A stretch of 64,000 nucleotides of DNA from Paractinoplanes deccanensis (GTDB taxonomy: Bacteria; Actinomycetota; Actinomycetes; Mycobacteriales; Micromonosporaceae), in NCBI RefSeq assembly GCF_016862115.1, contig NZ_BOMI01000082.1, positions 114,257 to 178,256 of the forward strand, written 5' to 3'. Of this stretch, positions 24,371 to 32,305 are shown in pieces; within the stretch, counting starts at the first letter, position 1; every line of letters begins with the position of its first letter. Below the pieces are notes generated by a model. The model did not search any database and was not told the DNA's origin. It worked only from the letters and a program-made list of their open reading frames with translations. A program made the position numbers and the translations under genes.

Positions 24371-24427
24371 GCATCAACCTTCCGTCGGCGCGCTTCGCCG
24401 TCGCCAATGTATGCGGACATTGCCATA

Positions 24428-24441
24428 TGAACAAGTCTTCA
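24428..24441. promoter_or_regulatory. Candidate metal-responsive ArsR/SmtB-type operator
   Basis: TGAA CAAGTC TTCA matches the 4-6-4 dyad (TGAA-N6-TTCA) of ArsR/SmtB-family zinc sensors such as CzrA. It lies 58 bp upstream of the CDF start, in AT-richer DNA. Control by a distant metal sensor is inferred. Confidence 0.5.
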
Positions 24442-24558
24442 GTCTGGTCAAGGGCGGGGGTGGGGTGGTCGGACGGGGCAACGTGAACTTCTGTCGGACC
24501 CGTGGGGTATGAAGTTCTGGACAAGTCAAAAGCACCGCCTGGAAAGGAACTCATCTCC

Positions 24559-25485
24559 GTGTCCAGACGTACCCTCGCGATTGTCATCGCCACAGCCCTG
24601 GCTGTGGTCGGCGGCGCGGCGCCGGCGGCCGCGCATTCCCCCGTCCGGGGGCCTTCCGTGCTCGCCCTGCCCGACGGGTTCCAGCCCGAGGGCATCGCCA
24701 TCGGGGACAAGCCCTACGCCTACTTCGGCTCCCGCGTCGACGGCGACATCTACCGGGTCAGCCTCCGCACCGGCCGCGGCTCGGTGTTCAGCGAAGGTCC
24801 CGGCACCCCTTCACTGGGCCTCAAGATCGATGACCGCGGCCGGCTCTTCGTGGCCGGTGGCAGCGGCGGCAACGCCCGCGTGATCGACACCCGCAGCGGC
24901 GCGGTGCTGAAGTCGTACACGCTGCAGACCGTGCCGTCCTTCATCAACGACGTCACCCTGACCGGCGGCGCCGCCTGGTACACCGACTCCACCAACCCGG
25001 TGCTGTTCAAGCTGCCGCTCGGCCGGCACGGCAAGCTGCCGTCCGCGGCGGTCGCGATCCCGCTGACCGGCGACATCGTCTACCAGACCGGCAACAACGC
25101 GAACGGCATCGCGCCGTCGCCGGACGGCAAGGCGCTGCTCGTGGTGCAGGGCAACGCCGGCAAGCTGTTCCGGGTCACCTACGACGGCAAGGCCACCGAG
25201 GTCAAGCTGACCGGCACGGACACCAGCCTGGTCAACGGCGACGGCCTCTGGCTGCGCGGCCGCACGCTCTACGTGGTGCAGAACCGGCTCAACGTGATCA
25301 CGAAGATCGAGCTGAACCGGTCCGGCACCGCCGGCACGGTGATCTCGCGGACCGGCAACCCCAACTTCGACGTGCCGACCACCATCGCCGAGTACGGCAA
25401 GCGGTTCTACCTGCCCAACGCGCGGTTCACCACGCCGCCGACGCCGACGACGCCCTACAACGCCGTCGCGGTGCCCATCCCCTAG
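24559..25485 (+). CDS. Secreted SMP-30/gluconolactonase-like beta-propeller protein
   Basis: 308 residues. A signal peptide ('TLAIVIATALAVVGGAAPAA', cleaved near AAAHS) precedes repeated four-strand blades with 'LPDGFQPEGIAIGDKPYAYF', 'GLKIDDRGRLFVAGG' and 'NNANGIAPSPDGKALLVVQG'. Proteins of this kind in actinomycetes are often misnamed superoxide dismutase; no metal or catalytic residues specific to an enzyme were identified. The start at GTG 24559 has GGAAAGGA about 10 bases upstream and sits just before the signal peptide. It converges on helD with a 5-base gap. Confidence 0.82.
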   Translation: MSRRTLAIVIATALAVVGGAAPAAAHSPVRGPSVLALPDGFQPEGIAIGDKPYAYFGSRVDGDIYRVSLRTGRGSVFSEGPGTPSLGLKIDDRGRLFVAGGSGGNARVIDTRSGAVLKSYTLQTVPSFINDVTLTGGAAWYTDSTNPVLFKLPLGRHGKLPSAAVAIPLTGDIVYQTGNNANGIAPSPDGKALLVVQGNAGKLFRVTYDGKATEVKLTGTDTSLVNGDGLWLRGRTLYVVQNRLNVITKIELNRSGTAGTVISRTGNPNFDVPTTIAEYGKRFYLPNARFTTPPTPTTPYNAVAVPIP

Positions 25486-25490
25486 GGAGC

Positions 25491-27620
25491 TCAGCCCCTG
25501 GGCAGCCAGTCGGCGACCGTGCCGATCGTGGTCAGGCGCTGGGTGGCCCGGGACAGGGCGACGTAGAGCGTGCGGATGCCGGCCGCGTCCCCGGTGAGGG
25601 ACGACGGCTCGACGAGCACCACCGCGTCGTACTCCATGCCCTTGGCCTCCAGCGCCGTGACCACCTGGATCCGTTCCGGCAGGCCGGTGAGCCAGCCGGC
25701 CATCTCGTCGCGGCGCGGCACCGGCGTGATCACGCCGATCGTCCCGTCGACATCCGCCAACTGCTTCTCGGTGACCTCGCGCACGAGGTCCGGCAGCGCC
25801 GCGGCGCCGGCGACCAGGTCGACCGGGTCCACGCCGGTGCTGCGCACCGCCCTCGGCAGCGGCAGGTCCGGCATGATGGCGCGGATGACCTCGGCGGCCA
25901 CCGCGAAGATCTCCGACGAGTTGCGGTAGTTGGTGGTCAGCGCGTAGCTGTTGCGCTTGCGGGAGCCGAGCGCGCGGTCGCGGGCCCGGTCTAGCTCGGC
26001 GGGGTCACCGGCCCACGCGGTCTGCGCCGGGTCGCCGACGATCGTCCACGACGCGTACGACCCGCGGCGGCCGATCATGCGCCACTGCATCGGCGAGACG
26101 TCCTGCGACTCGTCGACCACGACGTGCGCGTACTCGCGATAGTCCTCGTCGCGCTGCACCTGCTGCGCGCGCTGGGCGGCCTGGCGGTCCGCGTACGTGC
26201 TGACCTCCTGGATCCCGTCCCGCACGTGGAACGGGTTCTTGGTCTTCCTGGCCGCCTGCCGGGGCCGGCCCATGATGTCGTCGAGCTCGTCGAGCAGCGC
26301 GACGTCGGCGATCGTCGGCCCGTGCTCGGCGAGCGCGTCGAACGACCCCTGGAGGCGGGCGATCTCCTCGCGGGAGAGCACACCGTTGGCGTACGCCTTC
26401 AGCCGCGCCGGGACAGCCAGCCAGCGCAGCACCCGCAGCGGGGTGAAGCGCGGCCACCACGCCTTGAGGAAGTCCCGGAAATCGGGCCGGTCGGCGAGCT
26501 CGGCCTCGAAGTCGCGCTTCTCCGGCAGGCCGGTGACCTTGAGCTGGCGGGCCTGCGCCCACAGCGCGTCGAAGAGCCGGTCGAAGCCCACGCCGCGGAC
26601 CTCGTTGCGCCGCGCGCCCCGCGGAAGCGCCGAGCGCCGGATCCTGTCGAGCTCGGCCCGTTCGAGCCGCAGCAGCGTGCCCCGGTAGAGCAGCCGCAAC
26701 TCGGTCGGCCCGTCCGGCACGGCGTCGTGCGAGGCGCGCTCGAGCACCCGGCGCATCCGCAACGAGCCCTTGATCGCGGCGACGTCGCTCGGGTCGACCC
26801 GCGTCGCGTCGTAGCCCGGCACCAGCGACCCGAGCGACCGCAGCGTGGCGGTGTCCTCGCCGAGCGAGGGCAGCACGGTGGCGATGTACTCGACGAAGAC
26901 ACCGGACGGGCCGACGACGAGGATGCCGCCGCCGGCGAACCGGTTGCGGTCGGAGTAGAGCAGATAGGCGGCACGGTGCAGGGCGACGGCGGTCTTGCCG
27001 GTGCCCGGGCCGCCCGTCACGATCGTCACGCCGGAGGCGGGGGAGCGGATCGCCTCGTCCTGCTCCCGCTGGATCGTGGCGACGATGTCACGCATGCCGC
27101 GCCCGGTGGCCTTGGACAGGCTGGCGAGCAGGGCACCGTCCCCGACGATCCGCATGTCGGCGGGCGCCGCGTCCGGGTCGAGCAGGTCGTCCTCGATGCC
27201 GGTGACCCGCTCGCCGGTCGACTGGATCATCCGCCGCCGCACCACCCCGAGCGGCTCGGCGGCGGTGGCCCGGTAGAAAGCGGCGGCGGCGGGCGCACGC
27301 CAGTCGACGACCAGGGGCTGCGAGCTGTCGTCCCGGATGCCCATGCGCCCCACGTAGTGGGTGGCCCCGGTCTTGAGGTCGAGCCGCCCGAAGACAAGCC
27401 CCTCGTACTCGGTGTCGAGCGCGTGCCGCCGCCGGGCCGCGTGGAAGACCATCGCGTCACGCTCGACGAGGGCGCCGAAGTTGCCCACGCCGGCGAGCTG
27501 ATAGCCCTCCTTCTCGGCGCGCGAGGCATCCCGGCGCAGCTCGGCGAGCCGGGAGTAGACCCGGTCCACGTGCTCCTGCTCGACCGCGATCTCCTGTTGC
27601 AGGACGGTGGCGTCGCTCAA
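25491..27620 (-). CDS. helD: HelD-like superfamily 1 ATPase (RNA polymerase recycling helicase)
   Basis: 709 residues. An N-terminal coiled coil (about 1-45, 'QQEIAVEQEHVDRVYSRLAE') is typical of HelD and inserts into RNA polymerase. UvrD-like ATPase domains follow, with Walker A at 203-210 ('GGPGTGKT'), 'VVVDESQDVSPMQW', 'TIVGDPAQTAW' and 'LTTNYRNSSEIF', and a large insertion between the halves. HelD releases RNA polymerase from DNA, and some actinobacterial forms protect it from rifamycins. TTG 27620 is proposed as the start because AT-richer promoter-like DNA lies at 27680-27705. The frame stays open through the 39-bp repeats to ATG 28178, which would add a basic, repetitive 186-residue tail of doubtful reality. 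Confidence 0.88.
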   Translation of the reverse strand: MSDATVLQQEIAVEQEHVDRVYSRLAELRRDASRAEKEGYQLAGVGNFGALVERDAMVFHAARRRHALDTEYEGLVFGRLDLKTGATHYVGRMGIRDDSSQPLVVDWRAPAAAAFYRATAAEPLGVVRRRMIQSTGERVTGIEDDLLDPDAAPADMRIVGDGALLASLSKATGRGMRDIVATIQREQDEAIRSPASGVTIVTGGPGTGKTAVALHRAAYLLYSDRNRFAGGGILVVGPSGVFVEYIATVLPSLGEDTATLRSLGSLVPGYDATRVDPSDVAAIKGSLRMRRVLERASHDAVPDGPTELRLLYRGTLLRLERAELDRIRRSALPRGARRNEVRGVGFDRLFDALWAQARQLKVTGLPEKRDFEAELADRPDFRDFLKAWWPRFTPLRVLRWLAVPARLKAYANGVLSREEIARLQGSFDALAEHGPTIADVALLDELDDIMGRPRQAARKTKNPFHVRDGIQEVSTYADRQAAQRAQQVQRDEDYREYAHVVVDESQDVSPMQWRMIGRRGSYASWTIVGDPAQTAWAGDPAELDRARDRALGSRKRNSYALTTNYRNSSEIFAVAAEVIRAIMPDLPLPRAVRSTGVDPVDLVAGAAALPDLVREVTEKQLADVDGTIGVITPVPRRDEMAGWLTGLPERIQVVTALEAKGMEYDAVVLVEPSSLTGDAAGIRTLYVALSRATQRLTTIGTVADWLPRG

Positions 27621-28407
27621 CTCCGTGGGTCTCCCTATCCGCGCCCCCGGGGCGCGCTCGGCAGCGCGCTCGCGGTTGAGGGGGCAATCGAACTTACTCC
27701 CCCGAGGCCACTGGCGTCTGCTCCGGCCCTGGGCGAGTCGCTTCCGCCCTGGTTTCCCGTTGTTTCGCCTTTTAGTGCCGGGTCGCTTCGCCGGCCGTCT
27801 CCCTTGGCGGGCCTTGTCTCCCTCGGCGGGCTGGGCCTCCTGCCGCTGGCCGCGCCCCCTCGATCGGGACCTCGCTGGGTGCGGGTCCCCTTGGCCGGGC
27901 TCGCCTTCCTTTGCTGGGTGACGCTTTCTTGGCCGGGCCTCGCCTTCTTGTGTTAGGTGATGCTCTCTTGGTCGGGCCTCGCCTTCTTGTGTTGGGTGAC
28001 GCTTTCTTGGTCGGGCCTCGCCTTCTTGTGTTGGGTGACGCTTTCTTGGCCGGGTTCGCCCTTCTTGCACTGGGTGATGCTCTCTTGGCGGGGTTCGCCC
28101 TTCTTGCGCTGAGTGATGCTCTCTTGGCCGGGCTCGCCTTCTTGCGCTGGGTGACCCTCTCTTGGCCGGGCCTGGCATTCGCTCTTGGCCGGGCCTGGCA
28201 CTCGTAGGCGGCTTGGCGCCGCGTGGAGGACGTGGCGTCGTGAAGGTGGAGCCCGCGCGGGAGGGTGGCGAGTGCGGAGGGTCCGGCTGGGTGGCGGTGT
28301 GAGCGGGGCTCCGCTGCTCGCAGGCGATTTGTCTGTTTGCTGGGATGGTGGGCGGGCCCGGGCTTGGCTGCTGCGTGCCCGGCTGCAGGTGCCGGCTGAG
28401 GTGTCGG
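27621..28407. other. Repeat-rich intergenic region upstream of helD
   Basis: 787 bp without a confident gene. The left 100 bp include the probable helD promoter. The rest is a 39-bp minisatellite (27913-28185) and GC-rich degenerate DNA. Frames are open on both strands but are explained by the repeat unit being a multiple of three. Confidence 0.6.
27913..28185. repeat. 39-bp tandem repeat (minisatellite), about 7 copies
   Basis: The anchor GGGTGA (or AGGTGA, GAGTGA) recurs at 27916, 27955, 27994, 28033, 28072, 28111 and 28150, exactly 39 bp apart. Each unit runs on as (A)CGCTTTCTTGG then CGGGCCTCGCCTTCTTG. Copies in the middle are nearly identical; the outer ones have diverged. A more degenerate copy lies to the left near 27877. 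Confidence 0.9.
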
Positions 28408-29358
28408 TCAGGCGGCCTGGTCGTACTGGGGGCTTGCGCTGCGGGTGCGCTTCGGGGCGCGGGCGCGGGAAGCCCTGCGGACGATGGCGGTGAGGGCCTC
28501 GGAGACGTCGTCGGGGCGTTCCAGGGTGAGCATGTGGCCGGCGCGGGGGAGGACGGTGAGGGCAGCGCCGGGGAGGGCGTTGGCGATCGACTCGGCGCAG
28601 GCGGGTGGGGTGAGGCGGTCGCGCTCGCCCACCAGGACCGCGGCGGGCACGTCGCCCAGGGTGGTCAGGGTGTCCAGGCGCTGCTGGGCGCCGATGGAGG
28701 TGCGGAAGCCGCCGATGGAGCGGAGCGACGTGCGGCCCACGCAGCGCATCGTGACCTGGAGGGCGTCGTCGTCGAGGTCCTCGCCGAAGAGGAGCCAGCG
28801 TACGGCGGGGCGCAGGGCCGGCAGGAACATCCGGTGCGGCGCCCACGGGCCGGAGCGGGCCAGGACGCCGGCGCCCAGGGTCTCGCCGGCGCGCATCAGC
28901 ATGGCCAGGCGGGGTGGCAGGCCGTACCGGGTGTGGGTGTGGCCCTCGGCGGTGGTGGAGACGAACAGCAGGCCGGCGACGCGGTCGGCGAACTCGTCGG
29001 GGTATGCGTGGGCGTACTCCATGATCGTCATGCCGCCCATGGAGTGGCCGGCGAGCACCACGGGGCCGCTGGGGGCGTACACCCGCAGGATCTCGGCAAG
29101 GTCGTCGCCGAGCCTGCTCAAGGTCGCCGCACCGAGCTGGGTGTGGCCGGAACGGCCGTGGCCGCGGGCGTCGTAGGCGATCACTCGCGGACGCCGGGCG
29201 CCCAGGTGGCGCAGCGCGGTGATCTGCTTGCGCCAGGTGCGGCGGTCGAGGCACCAGCCGTGCACGAGCACGACGGTGATCGGGGCGTTCGCCGGGCCGT
29301 GGGTCTCGACGTGCAGTTTCACGCCGTCGGCGACGGTGAGCTCGGATCGCTCGGCCAT
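28408..29358 (-). CDS. Alpha/beta hydrolase
   Basis: 316 residues. The oxyanion motif 'VVLVHGWCLDRRTW' and the nucleophile elbow 'VVLAGHSMGGMTIMEYA' (Ser in GHSMGG) are followed by the acid-base region 'VPAAVLVGERDRLTPP' and the catalytic His in 'LPRAGHMLTLERPDDV'. The cap between strands 6 and 7 is large. It is probably cytosolic, as no signal peptide is seen. GGAGGT 7 bases upstream selects ATG 29358 over ATG 29367. The extreme C-terminus is Arg-rich and lies beside repeat DNA. The substrate is unknown. Confidence 0.87.
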   Translation of the reverse strand: MAERSELTVADGVKLHVETHGPANAPITVVLVHGWCLDRRTWRKQITALRHLGARRPRVIAYDARGHGRSGHTQLGAATLSRLGDDLAEILRVYAPSGPVVLAGHSMGGMTIMEYAHAYPDEFADRVAGLLFVSTTAEGHTHTRYGLPPRLAMLMRAGETLGAGVLARSGPWAPHRMFLPALRPAVRWLLFGEDLDDDALQVTMRCVGRTSLRSIGGFRTSIGAQQRLDTLTTLGDVPAAVLVGERDRLTPPACAESIANALPGAALTVLPRAGHMLTLERPDDVSEALTAIVRRASRARAPKRTRSASPQYDQAA

Positions 29359-29573
29359 CTGGGGCACCTCCGGGGATCTTTAGTGCCGCCCCGTAGTACC
29401 CACGGGTAATAATCATCACTCGTGATCGCCCGAATTGCCACTTCCGGACGGTTCGCCGATCTCGGCCCTCATGGCGGGTACTCGGGACTTTCGGCCCTTG
29501 CGCGTTCGCCCGCATGAAGTGAGTTGCCTCGCACTCGCTGTTCACTTCGGCTCCGAGCGAGAGAATCAGTCGT

Positions 29574-30194
29574 ATGACGACGCACCCGTCAGCGGCCCCG
29601 AGCGCCCCGATCACCACGCCCGCCGAAGCCCTCGCCGAGCTGCTCGCCGGCAACAAGCGCTTCGTCTCCGGCCATCCCGAGCACGGTCACCGCGTGGCCG
29701 CCGCTGCCGCCGCGTCCGGCGGGCAGCAGCCGCACGCCGTCGTGATCGGCTGCATCGACTCGCGGGTTCCGCTCGAGGCGATCTTCGACCAGACCTTCGG
29801 CTCGATCTGCGTGGTCCGCTCCGGCGCCCACGTGGTCGACCGGGCCGTGCTGGGCTCGGTCGGCTTCGCGGTGTCGGCGCTGGGCGTGCCGCTGGTCGTC
29901 GTTCTGGGCCACAAGCGCTGCGGCGCCGTGGCCGCGACCGTCGAGGCGCTGCGCGCCGGCGAGCACCCGGCCGGCGACATCGGCTACCTGGTGGACGAGA
30001 TCACCCCGGCGGTACGTGCCGTGGGCGTCGACGACCCCGACGCTCCCGAGAAGGCGATGCGCGCCCACGTGGGCCGCACGGTCCGCCGCATGCAGACCAT
30101 CGACGTGGTGGCCGACGCGATCACCGCGGGGCGCGTCGACGTGGTGGGCGCCGTCTACGACCTCGACACGGGCACGGTCGAGATCCTGCCCTGA
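29574..30194 (+). CDS. Beta-class carbonic anhydrase
   Basis: 206 residues. Zinc ligands Cys60, His113 and Cys116 lie in 'GCIDSRVP' and 'LGHKRCGAV', and the Asp62-Arg64 dyad of beta carbonic anhydrases is present. The enzyme interconverts CO2 and bicarbonate, supplying bicarbonate to carboxylases such as acetyl-CoA carboxylase. A Pro/Ala-rich N-terminus precedes the domain, with no signal peptide. It appears to be a single gene; tandem repeat DNA begins about 50 bp after its stop. Confidence 0.92.
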   Translation: MTTHPSAAPSAPITTPAEALAELLAGNKRFVSGHPEHGHRVAAAAAASGGQQPHAVVIGCIDSRVPLEAIFDQTFGSICVVRSGAHVVDRAVLGSVGFAVSALGVPLVVVLGHKRCGAVAATVEALRAGEHPAGDIGYLVDEITPAVRAVGVDDPDAPEKAMRAHVGRTVRRMQTIDVVADAITAGRVDVVGAVYDLDTGTVEILP

Positions 30195-30241
30195 GTGGGG
30201 GCGGCTGCTGCCCTTCCCCTCGCCGCCGCCTCGTTTCTCAC

Positions 30242-30385
30242 CGGTGACCCGGGCTTCCTCGTCGGCGACCTCGGCTTCCTCGCCGGCGACCTCGGCTTCC
30301 TCGCCGGCGACCTCGGCTTCCTCGCCGGCGACCTCAGCTTTCTCGCCGGCGATCCCGGCTTCCTCGCCGGCGCACTGGCTTCCTT
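30242..30385. repeat. 21-bp tandem repeat, about 7 copies
   Basis: The unit CGCCGGCGACCTCGGCTTCC plus T repeats with starts at 30260, 30281, 30302, 30323, 30344 and 30365. A shortened copy precedes at 30242. Central copies are identical. Confidence 0.9.
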
Positions 30386-30480
30386 GCTGGCAGACGGGTC
30401 GCTCGCGGGCGGTCCATCCGTTGTCGATCGCCGGGCTCCGTCGCCGGTCTTCCGGTTTCCCGAGCCGCGGTCTGTCCTGC

Positions 30481-30618
30481 GGTCTCGGCTTGCGCGTGGC
30501 CGGGGTCTCGGCCTTCCTGCGGCACTGGTACTCCGGGCGGCGTCCTGTGCCGCGGTCTCGGCTTGCGCGTGGCCGGGGTCTCGGCCTTCCTGCGGCACTG
30601 GTACTCCGGGCGGCGTCC
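30481..30618. repeat. 73-bp direct duplication
   Basis: A block beginning GGTCTCGGCTTGCGCGTGG at 30481 recurs at 30554. About 65 bases are identical, including CGGCACTGGTACTCCGGG. An adjacent 18-bp unit, CCTTGCTGGGGCCGCCTG, is duplicated at 30774-30809. Confidence 0.85.
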
Positions 30619-31150
30619 GGCTCTTCGTGGCTGAGTATCGGCTTTCGCGCGGGTTCCTAGCGTTTTAGGCATTTGGCCGGGTCCGGATCTGCCCGACCCT
30701 GGCTACCCCGGTCTCCCTGGCCGGCTTCCGCGGCCCGGCCTGCCTGACCCGCTTTCCCGGCCCGCTTTCCCGGCCTTGCTGGGGCCGCCTGCCTTGCTGG
30801 GGCCGCCTGCCTTGCCTGATCCTCGGAGCGTTGCTGGGCTGTGCCTGTCCGCCCGTGCGAAGGTTCCGTCGCGGCGGGGTGCCCGCGGGCGGTTGCTGGC
30901 GTGGCACTCACGCGAAACGCGCTGCACGCGCGTGGGTGACGCCTGGCTCGCGCCGCGCCGCGGGTTCGGAGGAACTACTGCGGGCGGCCTACGGGCGTAC
31001 CTCTGAGGGAGCGCGACCAAAAGTCACGCAGCGTGCCACCAAAGCACTCACGCAACGTGCGGAGTAGCGGCAACGAGAGCGTGTCCGAAATGTCCCAAGG
31101 AGCGCTGAACATCCCCGGCTGATCTCGGTGGGGTGATCTTCGTAGGGCGC

Positions 31151-31189
31151 AAAAAGGCGCCTCTCGGCCATGACGGCCGGAGAGGCGCC
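31151..31189 (-). terminator. Rho-independent terminator of the 108-residue hypothetical gene
   Basis: On the minus strand GGCGCCTCTC and GAGAGGCGCC form a stem with an inner GGCC/GGCC pairing, followed by five T (31151-31155). It lies 15 bp after the stop of the gene at 31205-31531. Confidence 0.85.
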
Positions 31190-31204
31190 CCGATGCGTCG
31201 GGAC

Positions 31205-31531
31205 TCAGCCCTCGAAGACGCCGGCCTCGGCGAGGCGCTTCTCGGTGGCGGCCCAGCCGTCCTGCGGGTGAGCGGCCTCGAGGGCCTCCAGCTCGGCGCG
31301 GATCTTGGCGCCGTGGCCCGCGGCGGCGAGGAGGCGGATCTCCTCGACGAAGGCCTCGGAGTCGGTCTTGAGGTGCGCGGTCTTGCCGTTGGTCAGGTTG
31401 CGCACGTACGCGAAGCGGCCGTTGGCCAGCGGGATGAGGTACTTGTACTCACCCAGCACGCTGAGGGCGCCGCCCGAACCCTGTCCGGCGCGGACTGATG
31501 CGCGGGCGGTCTTTGAGGTGTTGCTCGCCAC
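31205..31531 (-). CDS. Conserved-type hypothetical protein
   Basis: 108 residues from GTG 31531, which has AAGGAG 7 bases upstream. Features include 'LSVLGEYKYLIPLANGRFAY' then 'VRNLTNGKTAHLKTDSEAFV' and an acidic helical end 'RAELEALEAAHPQDGW'. It is soluble with no recognised domain. A classical terminator follows and it is divergent from the DUF3145 gene, so it is a well-defined single-gene unit. An upstream frame to 31690 exists but lacks a ribosome site and crosses the promoter region. Confidence 0.75.
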   Translation of the reverse strand: MASNTSKTARASVRAGQGSGGALSVLGEYKYLIPLANGRFAYVRNLTNGKTAHLKTDSEAFVEEIRLLAAAGHGAKIRAELEALEAAHPQDGWAATEKRLAEAGVFEG

Positions 31532-31764
31532 GGCGGGACTCCTTGAGGAAAACAGAAAAAAGGCCGTAGCAACTCTACACGATTTCGGCCGACCGTGCCG
31601 TCCGAGCTGGTTGAAGCGTTGTAACGGGTGTGCCACTACGGCCGATCCGATGTCGATGTTGCCGATTCTCTGGCGCACCATCCGTACCAACCGGCATCAT
31701 GGGACACGATCAACCGCGGTCGAGGTCGTAGGGGAAGACGCACCTCGGTCTCCGGGAGGTCACC

Positions 31765-32256
31765 GTGCCAACGTGTGGCGTCGTATACGTCCACTCGACT
31801 CCACTCGCCGTGTGCCAGCACGTCGAGTGGGCGATCGCGCGCGTACTGACCGCGCCGGTCACCCTGCACTGGACGGCGCAGCCGGTCGATCCCGGCATGC
31901 GGCGGGCCGAGTGCAGCTGGACCGGGCGCGCCGGTACAGGCGCCGAGCTGGCTGCTGCCCTCAGGCAGTGGCCCATGATCCGTTTCGAGGTGACCGAGGA
32001 ACCGAGTCCGGGCGTCGACGGCGAGCGCTTCATGCACGTCCCGGGCCGCGGTCTCTTCCACGGGATCATGGGCGCTTCCGGGGACATCCAGATCGGCGAG
32101 GACAGGCTGCGCGCGATCATGGCCTCCGCGCGGGCGCCGGAGGCCCTTTCGCATGCCCTCGAAAAGGCCCTCGGAACGGCCTGGGACGCCGAGTTGGAGC
32201 CCTACCGGTACGCGGGTGACGGCGCCCCGGTCACGCTGCTGACACGCGTCGGCTGA
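31765..32256 (+). CDS. DUF3145 family protein
   Basis: 163 residues with the DUF3145 pattern: 'GVVYVHSTPLAVCQHVEWAI' at the N-terminus, 'RAECSWTGRAGTGAELAAAL', 'IRFEVTEEPSPGVDGERFMH', and 'GASGDIQIGEDRLRAIM'. The function is unknown; the family is restricted to actinobacteria and in Streptomyces lies beside fabF, as it does here with one gene between. That steady link to fatty-acid synthesis is the only clue to its role. GTG 31765 follows a GGGAGG site. Confidence 0.92.
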   Translation: MPTCGVVYVHSTPLAVCQHVEWAIARVLTAPVTLHWTAQPVDPGMRRAECSWTGRAGTGAELAAALRQWPMIRFEVTEEPSPGVDGERFMHVPGRGLFHGIMGASGDIQIGEDRLRAIMASARAPEALSHALEKALGTAWDAELEPYRYAGDGAPVTLLTRVG

Positions 32257-32305
32257 GGGCCCCCGCGACGCCGGGGTGACGGCGGCTGCTTCGATGGCTG
32301 GCGTG

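Larger units (their letters stand above)
30195..31147. other. Repeat-rich, gene-poor region after the carbonic anhydrase gene
   Basis: About 950 bp without a supportable gene. It contains a 21-bp tandem repeat (30242-30385), a 73-bp direct duplication (30481-30618), an 18-bp duplication (30774-30809) and several short CACGC/GCGTG inverted repeats near 31023-31058. Open frames are present on both strands but have no family resemblance or ribosome sites. Confidence 0.6.

Noticed and set aside
27953..29656. Long minus-strand frame overlapping the alpha/beta hydrolase gene and the 39-bp repeat
   Set aside because: It is out of frame with the hydrolase, which has a complete catalytic set, and its translation is Arg/Pro-rich without motifs.
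30195..30668. Plus-strand gene with a seven-residue 'GDLGFLA' repeat
   Set aside because: The repeat is a translation of the 21-bp tandem array. There is no ribosome site, and the frame ends in unrelated sequence.
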